Shown one piece after another: positions 1-11,600 of a stretch of 64,000 nt of DNA. A program made the translations under genes and the position numbers. Under the pieces are notes generated by a model that did not search any database, was not told where the DNA came from, and saw only the letters and a program-made list of their open reading frames with translations. The stretch lies in contig OZ017802.1 in NCBI GenBank assembly GCA_963969395.1, positions 20,181,410-20,245,409 on the forward strand, written 5' to 3'. The stretch is from Pseudoscleropodium purum (Eukaryota > Streptophyta > Bryopsida > Hypnales > Brachytheciaceae). Numbering within the stretch: the first letter of the stretch is position 1; each line of letters starts with the position of its first letter.

Positions 1-653
1 TATTGTAGCTCTGCTACCCAATGACTATTATTTAGAATTTCTTTTAAGAAGAGAACCCCAGGACAGCTCCTAGGACATGAAAATAAAATATCTTCATGTG
101 TGGCTAAATATTTAATAATATATTCTTTTCCATTCCAAAATGTTTTGGATTAAGGTTGAAAATAAAATTTTAAAGACCCCTTCTAGTAGTAAGCAGAGTT
201 TGATGCACTCTTAATGTCCTAGAAACTTTGAGTTCTGGAGCCCAATCATTTCAAAGTGCAATTTTGGAGTATTGAAAATGGGAATTTTTTAGGCATTTTC
301 AAAAAGCACCACTGAACATTTAATTGTTGAGTGTACAATTGTCATTATGTAGGCATTTGTTATGGGCCCAAGATCGTGTATGGACCTTTTTGTTTCACCT
401 CCTAAAGTTTCATCTTCTTCAATTGAGCAATATTCAAAAAGATGCAAAAAATAAGAACAAATAGTGTTCATTGAACCCTTCAATCATTTATTCTGTCTTC
501 TAATTGATGATTGCAAAGATGGAGGGAGGACTATTGTCTGAAGTTGTTTGATTGGTCTTAGATAGAAATTAAAAGTTGAATCTGACCAATTTACAAAGCC
601 ATAAGTACAAGAGGAAAATCATTTTGGGATTGAAATTAAGGCCAACATGAAGA
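1..653. other. AT-rich intergenic DNA
   Basis: No gene is supported here. The only open frame of note (minus strand, about 289-483) has no recognisable domain. The stretch ends at the left direct repeat of the Rep-like element. Confidence 0.6.
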
Positions 654-1390
654 TCACTATACACTGAAACTCGCTTGCCACCCCTTGGAGACAATTTCGC
701 CCCCCCCCCCTCCCGAGAAGAAAAATTCTTAGATGTGGATGCTTTTAAAAAAAACTATTCGGGCCCACCTCTTGGTGATCTGGACCGTTGAACAAGGAAA
801 TGAGTAGGCCGTTGATGCATCCGCCTGAAGGGGCAATCAGGGCCGTTCACCAATTTGGTCGAGTGTGTGCTCCAAGGGTGATCAGGAATCCCGGAATTAC
901 AGAGGGCGATCAAATTGCAATTCAAGTTGGAGGAATTGGAGGGATTTGTTAGTTCGTGAGTTTGGGGGATTGGCGGATTGAAATTGTGGGATCAACACGT
1001 CGACGAAGCAACCCGATTGCTTTCCTCATCCCTTGGGAATTGCAGCGGATTGCCATCTCCAAGTTAGTGTATTCTTAGGATGCGTTCCTTTGTGAAATGA
1101 AGATAGGATGTCTCTTGACCCGAGATAGGGTGTCTCTTAGTGGACATGTTTCTTTTCTTAGATTGCAATTTAGGATTCCTCGTCCCTTGGGAATTGTTTG
1201 AGTTGTTATTCATTGATTGTTACATGGAGAGAAGAATAGGTCAATGTGCTTTGCATTTTAGATGGGTGACAGATTGGACTTTTTTGTTTGTTTTTTGTAT
1301 TCTTTTTCTCAGTCTACGGTTTATGAATTGCAGAAGACAATGTCGCCTCCAATGTCTCAAGTTTTGAAATGATCAACCCGTAAAGACAAA

Positions 1391-2555
1391 ATGCCTACAA
1401 GCATGGAGGGGCATGTGACCAAGAAAACTCCTAGAACACGAATTGCTCCTTCTAAGGAAATGGAATTCAGTGTTACAATTTTGGTTGGCAATGATGACAT
1501 AAGCATGGAACACCTTGCAAAGGTCGAGGAGTTTCTTCAAAAGGAATGTATATCAGGCTTTTGTTCTGTTGAAAGAGGTGGTGGCATGCTTAGGCTACAC
1601 TTGCAAATGGTGTGCAGACTCCTCACATCTTCAGCTACAATGGTTAGCAAAAAATTGAAGTGTTATTTGGGATGGGAGGATCCCAAGAAAGCCCCAATAG
1701 GCCACCACATTTTAACTAAGGCTCTTCAGAACCAAGGCCTCCACACTTGCACTGGGATGCTTGGTTATTGCATCAAAGATAAAGGCGAGGATCACTTCCA
1801 GTGTATCTAGAAGGATGTCTCTGATGCACAGTTGGAGGAAAGTGTGCAAGAGTACATTAAGTACGATACACCTTTTGCTAAGAATCGAGTTATTCTCACT
1901 CACAAGAATTTAATTGAACGAGCTGCTACATTTTACAAATACAAATTGTGAAAACAATTGGGGAGTTCTCTTCCGGGAACTCTCCTTCCTATGCTCCAAT
2001 CGAGGCAGTACATACCATCTGCCTCGTGAGTTGTACCTATGCGCCAAGGAGGCATGGAGTTCAATAGAGCAACAACTTTGTGGAAATGCATGATAAACCT
2101 GCAATCACTAGAAATGCAAGATGTCAGGTAGATTTTCTTCGAGTACACTAACCCTGGGTCTCGGCTAACAGACTTGGGCTGGCAACGACTTGCTACTGAG
2201 CTTGAAGAGGCACGTGAAGGTGCAACACATGAATATGATATTCTAGGTATTTGCATTATGAATTTTTTCCTTTATTTTTTTTGTATTTTTATTTAACATT
2301 GCTTTCATTTTTGTTTCTCATCCCTTTTGCAAATTTCTTATGATTTTCTCTCTTGTTTCCACAGATGATGTTTTAGTTCCAGCAGCTCATAGAGCGGAAT
2401 CACTCATTGTTCTTGATGAATCTCAAGACAATGTACTTCCCCACAAAACCATCATAGGAGCACAACCTGATGACCATCGTGTTACAAGAAGTCCAATTCT
2501 GTACATTCCAGTGGTTTACGGAGACCATGACAATGCAAATGACCTTACAGTGTAG
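1391..2555 (+). pseudogene. Rep-like HUH endonuclease, broken, two exons
   Basis: The frame opens with ATG at 1391; an in-frame TGA lies just upstream at 1370. Residues 1-139 show the three rolling-circle Rep motifs in order: motif I at 26-33 (FSVTILVG), motif II at 61-72 (ERGGG...LHLQ, an HUQ variant of HUH as in circovirus- and nanovirus-type Reps), and motif III at 122-130 (GYCIKD, with Tyr126 as candidate nucleophile and Lys129). The same frame continues beyond stops at 1808 (TAG), near 1949 and 2029 (TGA) and near 2128 (TAG). A GT-AG intron at 2247-2364 joins it in phase to a second exon, 2365-2555, which ends ...NDLTV. No Walker A or helicase motif is visible, so it appears to be a nuclease-only type. 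It is a pseudogene; similar proteins are, to my knowledge, multicopy in some algae, mosses and oomycetes, which I cannot check here. Confidence 0.6.
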
Positions 2556-2609
2556 TACTTCTGAGCATAAAGAACTTCATACTTAGTTTGAAATTGTGTA
2601 AGAAAACTT

Positions 2610-2800
2610 TTTTCTTACAATTTTGTGAAATCAAAGATTTTGATGACTTTGTGAAGTTCTCAATGTGCTAACTTTTGGGAAATTTCAAACTTTGATGACT
2701 TTGTGAAATTTCGACTTTCCAAAACTTTGTGAAATCTGAAATTTTGAGGAATTTCTCAAATCTGAAATTCTCAATACTTTGTGTGAAATCCCATTTTTTT
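2610..2800. repeat. Short degenerate repeats (TTTGTGAAAT-type)
   Basis: Variants of the words CTTTGTGAAAT and GAAATTCTC/GAAATTTT recur many times without a fixed period. The tract is AT-rich low-complexity DNA just inside the right end of the Rep-like element. Confidence 0.5.
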
Positions 2801-2864
2801 AATGTGTTTTATGTGTTTTCATTTGTTTAATGCATTAATGGGGGCGAAAAGTGTCACTATACAC

Positions 2865-3559
2865 CTTGAGTGCCTAGTAACTAAATACAGTAATACTAGA
2901 AATCACTATGGGATAGAGGGAGTACACAATATAACATTTGAATTTCTTGTATAATGTAGCTTTGTAGTATATATTGACATATGTAGCTTATCCTCTAAAG
3001 GACTGGCTTGCGTTTTTTAGTTGTATAGAAATTTGGGCAGGTACTTGTGACCAAAAATTTCCATATTTTATACTAAAATTTTAATTGAAGGTGTAGACAA
3101 GGAATATCTTTCATATGCAACAAATTTCTTGATATTTGGAAATAGGAATAAAATGTTATAGCCTAATATGTTACTTTTTTTTCTCGTAATTGGGCAATTT
3201 GGGCAAATTAGAAAAAATCACTTTTTTCATAAACCAAAATTTGAAATTGGTTTTCTAGACTTATATATATATATATATAAAGCTTTGAATCATTCCATTT
3301 TGATCAACCAATAAAAAATTATGAGGATTTTTTGTTTGTGGATAGTTATAGATTCTTTACTCTAAAATAAACTTTGAAATCCTTTATCTTACCTAATTTT
3401 TAATATTTTTGAAAAAAATAAAATCCTAGGATATAAATTGTTTACAACATTTCAACCATTGGGATTGTCATTTTTCAATTCTATATTTAATTCTTAATAA
3501 TTTAATATTTTGAATCATTGTCTTCTACTACCTACTTATTATTTTTTCCCTATATGTTT
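2865..3559. other. AT-rich intergenic DNA with a (TA)n tract
   Basis: No gene is seen. A TA dinucleotide run occupies about 3262-3279. Confidence 0.6.
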
Positions 3560-4085
3560 GTAAATATTTTTTTTGGTATAAATTTTTTGACCTTGAAATA
3601 TGGCATGAATGTTGTTATCATAAAGATCATGTTGTGCCATAAATTTCATGGTAAATAAACAATTTTTCAATCCTTGGGAGGGTGTCAAAGTTGAAGTAGT
3701 GAAACGGTTGTCACAATTGTTTCTCAAAATGACGCATGTTGGTAGATTGTTAATATCTTTTTTTGTATTAATCTTTTGGTCTTGAAATTTTTATCATATG
3801 TTATTAACATAAGGAGGTTTTTGTTCCAAGAATTTCATAGCAAAAAAAAATAATTCAATCTTTGAGAGGCTGTTAAAGTTGGCAGCAGTGAAAAAATTTC
3901 CACAGCTACCAATGTTGGTAGATTTTGAATAACTTTTTTTCGGTGAATCTTTTGGCCTTGAAATTTGTCATAAATATAATTAACTTACAGACAATTCTTT
4001 GGTAAAACTTTTGTGGTAAAATACCAATTTTTGAACTCTCAGGAGGCTTTCAAAGTTGGCAGTACTGAAATTTTTCTCACTGCGA
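3560..4085. repeat. Diverged tandem repeat, ~180-bp unit, three copies
   Basis: Two anchors recur in the same order. TTTTTTGACCTTGAAAT at about 3583 has counterparts near 3772 and 3949 (CTTTTGGTCTTGAAATT and CTTTTGGCCTTGAAATT). A TCAAAGTTGAAGTAGTGAAA-type word near 3685 recurs near 3872 and 4050. Period is about 178-188 bp. The copies are strongly diverged, so the array is old. Confidence 0.7.
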
Positions 4086-5402
4086 ATTCGAAAACGACAT
4101 TTTGATTGGTACCCCACTGTACAAAGCTAAAGGCCATATAAACCAATATGGAGATCATGAGATTTTGGGGCAAAATGTACACAAGGCAATTTGCAAGTTT
4201 CACTTGAATTCAACAAGACAATGCTAGAATTCACATATCACTTAAGATATTTCTAGAATGGGTTTTTCAATAACATTTCACTTTCTTGCCATAACCTATT
4301 CACACTATAAACAACCAATGTTTTTTTTAACATTGTAAAAAATGTGCTCAGATGTCAAATTAGATACAAAAGGGATTAGTATTGTTGTCACCTAAAATCC
4401 ATTATAATTGATGGGCCCAAAACATGGTAAAATCACAAAAAACATAGTCAATTTGAGCTTGTTTTTTCCTAACATCACAAAAAACATGGTCTTCCAACCT
4501 CTCCAAAATGCAACATTTGGACGCCATATAAGTGCCACGTGGGCAAAGAGAGCCATGTTGGATTTTTTCCCATCTAATCCATCTATGGCATTGCACTTGA
4601 TGTGGCTCTTGATGTAGTGGCATGCCTTATCAATATACTTTTACGTTGTTTGAAAATTATGATGTTGCTCTTTTAGACATCAAATTAGATATTTTTTGAG
4701 ATATCAATTCCTGCATAATACACTTGTTGGGCAAGGTCAACAAAAAATAATTAGTTTAAATAAATAAATAAAATTGTAGAATTCACTAAGAATTAAAGAA
4801 AACTTACCATCTACCATTAAGAGAATTTTTTATGGCAATATGAAGGAATTTTTTCATTGAAAATGAGTGAGAATGAAGATTGCAAAGGTTGTATTTGTAT
4901 CTATTCTTTGTTCATGGTGAGACAAAAGATATGGGATAACTAGAATATGAAAACTTGGCCATTGTACATTTAGACATTGTTTCTAATGTCTAAACATTGT
5001 TTCGGACATCTTGGTGAACATTGTTTTTGACATTTGGATCATGTTGTTTCAAACATTTTACATTAAATACAATTCTTGATGTATATATCCTATATGGATT
5101 GTTTCACTTCCTACCACCCTACTTGTATAAAGATTATCTCTTTTCATCCATGGTGCTAATTTATCCATTTTTTTTTACAAAGCATGCCAAATGGTTGCCC
5201 TTCCTTTAAATTTTCACTTATGGTCAACATTTTACCATAGATTATAATAATTTTATTAACATACCCATAGTCAAAATGGATCTACTTGCTAATGTGGTAG
5301 TCAATGTTGTTTGAAAATTGCAAAAAACAGAAGTATAACTTTAGTCATGTCAAATAAGAAGTCAATGTCTAATAACATCAACTTGGATTTTGTCATGACT
5401 GT
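4086..5402. other. AT-rich intergenic DNA
   Basis: Two overlapping opposite-strand open frames at about 4402-4623 have no recognisable domain and look like chance. Near 4920-5060 the word ACATTGTTT(C/T) recurs about five times. Confidence 0.55.
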
Positions 5403-6140
5403 TGTAACACCTTTGAACCTTGATGGATGAATGCATTGATAGATGAATTGTATCATGACCTTTATGGCATGACCTTCAATGGATGATTATGTCATGACTT
5501 TTGATGGATGATTGTGTCATGACCTTTATGTTATGACTTTTGATAGATGAATGCATTTATGAATCATAAACTAATTCATAATGAAAGGTGCACTAGTGGA
5601 TAAGTAGAGATTGCTTAGAAATAAAGATCTCCACATGGTGGATGTGTGTATTAGAGTTAAACAACTCTAATTGGATGATAAGGGCATTGGAGTGTTTGGA
5701 TATAAATGCAATGAAGTTGACAACTTCACTTAGATGACTAGTGCATTGGAGTTAAAACAACTTCAAGACAAAGACAAGGAAATGGAACTTGGAGTTACAT
5801 TACTCCAAGTAAAAGATCAAGATACGGATGAGAGATTTAGATAAGATATGATTGGAGAAGTATAACTAGGACTTTTACTTTAGTGAATGGTTTTAGAAAG
5901 AACCATGGATAAAAAGCTATAAGTAGAAAAGAAGTACTAGTCTATAGTAAAGACTAATAGTCTTTATTGATAGTCTCAATGATATAAGATGGATCTTGGG
6001 GGTGAGGAAACAATCTCTTTGGAGATGGATCTTTTTCTATGGTTGGGTGGTTTGAGCTCCTTGTGACAACATTTATATTCATAAGTATATTTTGTGTTCT
6101 TGATTGGAGTCTGCTATTAGAGATTTGTAACGGATTTACA
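5403..6140 (+). repeat. Possible LTR or solo LTR
   Basis: The segment starts TGTAACACC and ends GGATTTACA, giving terminal TGTAA/TTACA, a common LTR pattern. It contains a TATA-like AAGCTATAAGTAG near 5918 and, at its start, a tandem cluster of TGTCATGAC(C/T)TTTATG/GATGGATGA words (5400-5560). I do not find a 5-bp target duplication or an internal region with coding, so this is only suggestive. Confidence 0.3.
5651..5810. repeat. Four related small hairpins in a row
   Basis: Stem-loops: 5651-5670 (TTAGAGTT, 4-nt loop, AACTCTAA), 5712-5728 (TGAAGTTG, 1-nt loop, CAACTTCA), 5746-5766 (TTGGAGTT, 5-nt loop, AACTTCAA, one G-U pair) and 5787-5810 (ACTTGGAGT, 6-nt loop, ACTCCAAGT). The stems share the core GAGTT/AACTC or GAAGTT/AACTTC, and stem differences between copies are mostly compensated. 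Confidence 0.6.
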
Positions 6141-7369
6141 ATAATGTGCCAATTTTTTCTACAATGTCCATAGAAATCTATCTTGTCAAGCCAAATACCC
6201 TTCAACATCTTCATGTTAAATTGGACATCACCCATTAGTAGTTAGATGTAGTCAAAAACATGGATTTCTTATAATGTTAATCACCTAACTTGAACCTTGT
6301 TAAACATTAGTTTGCAAGCAACTCTTAAACAAAGATAGAATCAATATTACTAGTTACCAAGTAGAATGATCAAATTGTGGGATTGTATATGTAGTAGAAG
6401 TTTTTTATTCTATTGCTCCAAATGATTTATAGGAAGCTTGCAAAAAACACGCTACATCAAAGTTGCCATTGTGATCAAAGCAAAAGGAAAAATGGACAAA
6501 ATTATATTGAATGATTCACTTCTTCTAATTACAAAAGTATTCAAAAGGATGGATAGTGAAGACTTATAGATTTTTTTTCCTATCTTCTCTAAGTCTCTTA
6601 TTTTATTTATTTTAGAGACTACTTTTTTCAAACATGTCTCTTATTTTCCCTTATTCTCCAATACTATCTAATCTATCCAGTGAAAAGATGCAATACACTT
6701 AGTTTCAATTTACACACACACACACACATCCTCACTAAAAAAAATGATAGTCACTAATTCTAAGAAAATAATTTTCCCTCCTCCCTAACACCATTGATCT
6801 TGAAAAATAAAAGATGTGGATATAGATACATGATGGTACAAATATGAATACAAATGCATTCAACAAATATTGATACAAAATACAAAAGCCATCAACCCAT
6901 ATTGCTTGCCCATACAAGTTGGTCTAGAAAATATAAGTATGTTTGGAGGGGGGTTTAAAATAAAAATCAATTATATTTTGAATTAATCAATAAATTAATT
7001 CAAAATGAGCATTGTGAATCAATTTTTGTTCAAAATACAGGTACATTGAGTTATTCCAATAAAATGAACACAATTATTTCAATTCATATATTCATTTTTC
7101 TTCCATGAATGAAAAGTTTAATCTTTGAACACCAAGGTGGACATTTTGTGTTCGATGGATGACAAGGAATTTAACTATATAGGACAAAAGTGCAACTATT
7201 CATCCTCAAAATTTGTTTTAAAAAGAGAAGATCTTCTACAATAGTTTGACTTGCAATGATTACTTTTGCAATTTTGGAGGCTAGTGATTTACATAGTAAT
7301 ACAAAAGGATGATTTTGAGGGTCACCCCTTCAACATTTAATGGTTAAAATAGTTTGATCATTTTTGGAA
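6141..7369. other. Intergenic DNA with a (CA)n tract
   Basis: A CA run lies at about 6712-6728. Part of 7146-7250 is an inverted copy of a repeat also present near 9.65 and 59.67 kb, listed separately. No gene is supported. Confidence 0.55.
7146..7255 (-). repeat. Dispersed repeat copy, inverted
   Basis: On the minus strand this reads GTCAAACTATTGTAGAA... then GAGGATGAATAGTTGCACTT and a CTTTGTCATYCATC-type word. The same words occur in the same order at 59,665-59,756, with a weaker match at 9,690-9,785. Confidence 0.65.
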
Positions 7370-7449
7370 GGATGTGTACTCCACTGTACTGTACCTGTAC
7401 AGTATGAATGGATGTGTACTCCACTGCATTATACCTGTACGGTATAAAA
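7370..7449. repeat. 40-bp tandem duplication
   Basis: Two adjacent 40-bp units begin GGATGTGTACTCCACTG. Each contains an imperfect palindrome around ACCTGTAC(A/G)GTAT. Confidence 0.8.
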
Positions 7450-7499
7450 GTCAAAAATACTGAAACATACGGAGTATAATACACAATGTGAAAGTCAAA

Positions 7500-7790
7500 G
7501 ATACTGCAGCGTAATAAGTTAGGGACTGTGGTCGGTAACACGGAGGGGATCCCAGGCCAGGGTCACCGACACCCAAGGGAAAAAGTCAAGCCGAGGAAGG
7601 TGCCGGGCAGCAGCCGACTCCAAAGGGAACTCTCATAGGGAACGTTTCGGGAACTCGGGCGTGCGAGGGCGTGCGAGGCGTGCGTGGGAACGGGCCAACG
7701 GCGGTTGCGCATTATTTCGCACTGCGGCCGCGGCTGTTTTATGGCACTCGTCCCTGTCGGTCGGTCTGTCAGAAATATTATTGAGCCAAA
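7500..7790. other. GC-rich island, function unknown
   Basis: This stretch is CpG-rich (for example GGGCGTGCGAGGGCGTGCGAG near 7660 and GCGGCCGCGG near 7726) and stands out from AT-rich flanks. A minus-strand open frame (about 7563-7808, 81 aa) covers it but shows no domain. It could be an orphan promoter, a gene fragment or a young insertion; I cannot decide. Confidence 0.4.
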
Positions 7791-8523
7791 CCAAAATTTA
7801 GGTTTCAATGGTTTAAAAAATAAAATAAAAATAAATAAAATTTAATGTTATGTGGCCCTTGTTCACTTGCAGACTACCTTACAGAAACCCCCACTCCCAC
7901 TCGTTCACTTTTTTTTTGAGTGGGCGTCAGTCTTTTTTGGTGTTAGTTTTAAGTTGTGTCATGGGGCAGTGCAGAAAGCGATCTTCACTAGAGTCATGAA
8001 GCTATTTCACTCAGAACTTACAATAGCCCCGCCGTTGTCATTTGTCATATGACAGTCATGTGACTTTCGGTTTGCTGTAAGGTCACTCCCACACAAGATT
8101 GTCATGTAAGGGAGCTGACCCATTCCCGACCACGGACCCATTTTCGGTCTATAGACTACACTCTTTCTGATCAACAGGACATTAATGAGGGCACAATTTC
8201 CAATGCAATTATGGTGCATTACGATTGGCTGCAGGCTTTGCTTATTTCACGAGTAACCTACGGTTGGAAATAGGAAAGCTTGCATGACAGAAATGTATGA
8301 AATAGAATCTTCATGAAAATAATTCACAGAAATTCCATTTTTCATGAAAAAATTTGAAAAAAATATGGAACATTGTTCATTTCTATTTCTTCACCCCAAG
8401 AAAATTTTTCTCCATGACCATATGCATACTGCACATATGCTGAATTACTTAACTAGACGGAAATGAGTCGCCTCCCTTAACCTTGAAAGGACATACTAGT
8501 TATTGTAGAAATCATCCTTCGGG
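7791..8523. other. Intergenic DNA, moderate GC
   Basis: No gene is supported. AAGGGAGCTGACCCATTC near 8107 matches a diverged copy near 13,128, so part of this is a dispersed repeat. Confidence 0.45.
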
Positions 8524-8670
8524 GTACAATGTGAATCATCTACTTAACCCCTAAACGTTCTAGAGGATCAAAAGTGTCTTCACATAGTTTGAAGTACAAT
8601 GTGAATCATCTACTTAATCCCTAAACATTCTAGGGGATCAAAAGTGTCCTCACATAGTTTGAAGTACAAT
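8524..8670. repeat. 70-bp tandem duplication
   Basis: Two complete 70-bp units start GTACAATGTGAATCATCTAC at 8524 and 8594, with only a few substitutions; a third start (GTACAAT) is at 8664. Confidence 0.85.
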
Positions 8671-11600
8671 TCAAAGTGTTGTAACTTTTGCATTCAATGT
8701 CCGAATTCAACAAAAAAACTTGTTGGAAAATTTGCACTCTTTTTTGTAGTCTCTCTGGTAATATTTTTAGATCAGCCCAAGTTGTAATAATTTTTTGTAA
8801 GCCAATCCAAGTTCAAAAGTTCAATTTGAGTCCACCAAACTGCATGTGATACTTGCAAATGTGGGGGCTTGCATATCCTTCATCAAATCTTAGTTTTCAA
8901 TAAAAATTTGTTGGATTATGTTTTCCTTGAAGTATAGTTATTGTGATAAAATTTTCATGTCAATCCAAGTTGTTTTGAATGTTTGAGAGCAATTCAAGGT
9001 TCAAAATCTCAACAATTCTAGATTAAAGTGAACTTTGGAAGCTTGTTTTTTCTTCATGCAGTGTTCATTTCCAATAAATTTGGTTAGGAAAGTTGTGCAT
9101 AGTAGTCTAGTTTGTGTGGCTAAAACTTCACATCAATCCAAGAAGTTGTGAGTGATTGAGAATCGTTTGAAGTTCAACCTTAGAAGTGTTTTTTTGCAAC
9201 TTTTTTTGCTATTTTTTTTGACATTTCAAAGCCATTTTGCATAGGCAATGAATCAATTGAATAATATCTTTTCACCAATGTATTTGTATGATGGTTTTCA
9301 ATTACTTTATAGTTTCAAGTTTTTCATTTAAGTAGTTCTAGAAATCAAATCTCATCTCAAAATGTGTTTCTAGAAAAAATTTCATCATTCTTTTTCAACA
9401 TTAAAACATTATAATCTATGTGGTGAAATGACTCCAAAATTTGATTCACATCATCTACAACACATACACTACAAGATTGTATGGTTGAGATTTGAATATC
9501 TTAGTGACATTTAGATCTACAACACTTCAAAAGCAATGATGTTTTTAAATCTAGAAAAGCCTTGGGTCTTTAGGAGTTAATCCTTAAACTTGAAAGGACA
9601 TAGTCCCCCATAACCAAGGAAGTCATTTATTGACCCTTTTTTAGCCTCAAAATCCTCAAGAGTTTAAATACTAAAAAGAACCTCATTGGAGGTCAAACTA
9701 TTGTACAAGACCATCCCTTTTTGTCCAAATTTCAAGGATGAACATTATATCTTACAGAGAAGGATTTTTTGTCATACATTAGACCACTCTTGTTTGTAGC
9801 ATTGTTAAAGGCTTAACCTTAAAAGGACACAACCCCCTATGACCCAGGTAGTCACCAAAGTACTCCAATTATTGAACTAATAGGTGCATTATTTGTTTCT
9901 TTAGTTGAACATGCAGTTGCCCATCATACCTTTTAATAGGTTGACAACATCCTCCTAGGGTTAAAATATACAAAGGACATTCAATTTAAGGAACCAAATT
10001 TGGGTGCATTGATATCTTCTGAACTTCATATGTATGTATATGTATGTGTGTGTATATATATATATATTCAAATTTAAAAGAAAATTAACAACCTATAACT
10101 TCATAAAAGTGTCTCAATTTAACCCTTATACAATGAGACATTGAAATTTTGAACAACGGATGAATAAGTCATATCTTGAATTTTTTGAGTCTTTTATTTT
10201 TCATCCATCTACATATTTGTGGACTCTTCTTTTATATTTGTGCATTTTCAATTTTTCATACCTTCCCTTTGTAAATATTCTATAGCTCAAGGAGTATAAA
10301 ATATGTTTGACCTAAAAAACAAACCTTTTTTAGTCCAAAGAACGACCCTTCAAAAATTATTTGAATAAATAAGTAATCAATATCTTCAAAAAACTACCAT
10401 ATTTTTTTTTAAAAATCTTGTGAAATTAAAAATATTCATCAATCTATAAGATGGTATCACTCTTTTGATCAAAATGTACATGATTCTTCAATGATGAATA
10501 AGCCTAAATTTCATCCTCACTTTGACATCCATATTTCACCCATGAACATGGATGAAAATAGCTTCATCACTCCAGTGAATATTGTGCCTTAATTAAAACT
10601 TAAAAAATAGAAAACACTGGCTGTAAAGCATCACACACAACTGTGAGAATCTGCAGTAAATTAAGCAGCTCTTCAATTGGCTGAAAACTCACACCTGAGA
10701 ACTTTTCGGGTATCAACCAAGAATAACCCAATTGATACCCTTATTAATAACCTTGAGTATGCCCAGAAACAGAATATCATAACGCGGGGCATTATCACCA
10801 AGGACTGACGGAGTCCTCCTGCCGTTGGCCGGTTCAAATTCTGTCAATTTATTTTTGACAGCTCGGATTTAACGATATTTAGCATGTTGACTAGACTAAA
10901 TTTCTTAAGCCTAGTCACCCATATTGATTATTGACTTTTTTCATGTAGGGGGTGACTCTTGTTTCGTTGCTAGTGGCGTTTCCCCAAAATAGGGGATTCA
11001 TTAATGTCACTTTTACTAAGTTTAGTGTGCCTTGTGTCAATGCTATAAATATAAAGTAAATTTCTAATTTTTAAATTCATAAAAATTTCGGAATTCTATA
11101 ACTTTCACACTATAGGTTGGAATGCTACAAAACAAAGCCCATTCACTCCTCTTCTCAAAGACTAAATTTTCAATAGCATCAAGAATGTAGCTGAGGGATG
11201 CACAATATAAAAGATTTTACCATGGCAAACAAATAAGCAACCTAATTTAAGGTATGGATTATTTTCCCATTTGGAGGGCTAATTCCAAATGCAAATGTTG
11301 TTGGTGTCAAGTACCCTATGTGAAGGTTAGATATGGCATAAGTTAAGTAAATTTTGTAAATAAGTGCCACATGTCATCTTGTGAATGATGTAAAGTGATG
11401 TAAATTTGATGTGGAAATTCAATTTCAGCACCTAAGTGAATGTTGAATCTAGCCTTCACGTCTAGTATTTTGTGCATTTATAGACTACTTATCATTCACC
11501 GTGGAAATAAATTATTTACTATCCAATCATTGTGCGTATCTCGGTATTAATCCAAATGTTGTAGCCATTATAGAATATTTTATTAGTTGACAAAAATTTA

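Larger units (their letters stand above)
654..2864 (+). mobile_element. Decayed Rep/HUH-type element, ~2.2 kb
   Basis: Seen: the 11-bp sequence TCACTATACAC occurs in direct orientation at 654-664 and 2854-2864. Just inside lie inverted copies of TTTCGCCCCC (695-704, and its reverse complement at 2840-2849). Between them is a spliced, stop-interrupted reading frame with rolling-circle Rep motifs. Inference: this is an integrated copy of an HUH-endonuclease element (replitron-like, or derived from a CRESS-type Rep), with the 11-mers either as target-site duplication or as element ends. The tract of about 11 C at 700-710 sits in the left end. The assignment to a named superfamily is uncertain; the Rep motifs themselves are clear. 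Confidence 0.55.

Noticed and set aside
1140..1367. 75-codon frame upstream of the Rep-like pseudogene
   Set aside because: Hydrophobic but without family resemblance, and not in frame with the Rep exon; kept only as part of the element's left region.
4402..4623. Overlapping ~70-codon frames on both strands
   Set aside because: Complementary frames caused by a local lack of stops; no domain, no regulatory signals.
10785..10860. tRNA-like segment with a B-box word (GGTTCAAATTC) and a stem AGGAC-7 nt-GTCCT followed by T-rich sequence
   Set aside because: The loop lacks the U33 position, the T-stem and acceptor stem do not pair, and no A box is at the right distance. At best it is a decayed tRNA-derived SINE.
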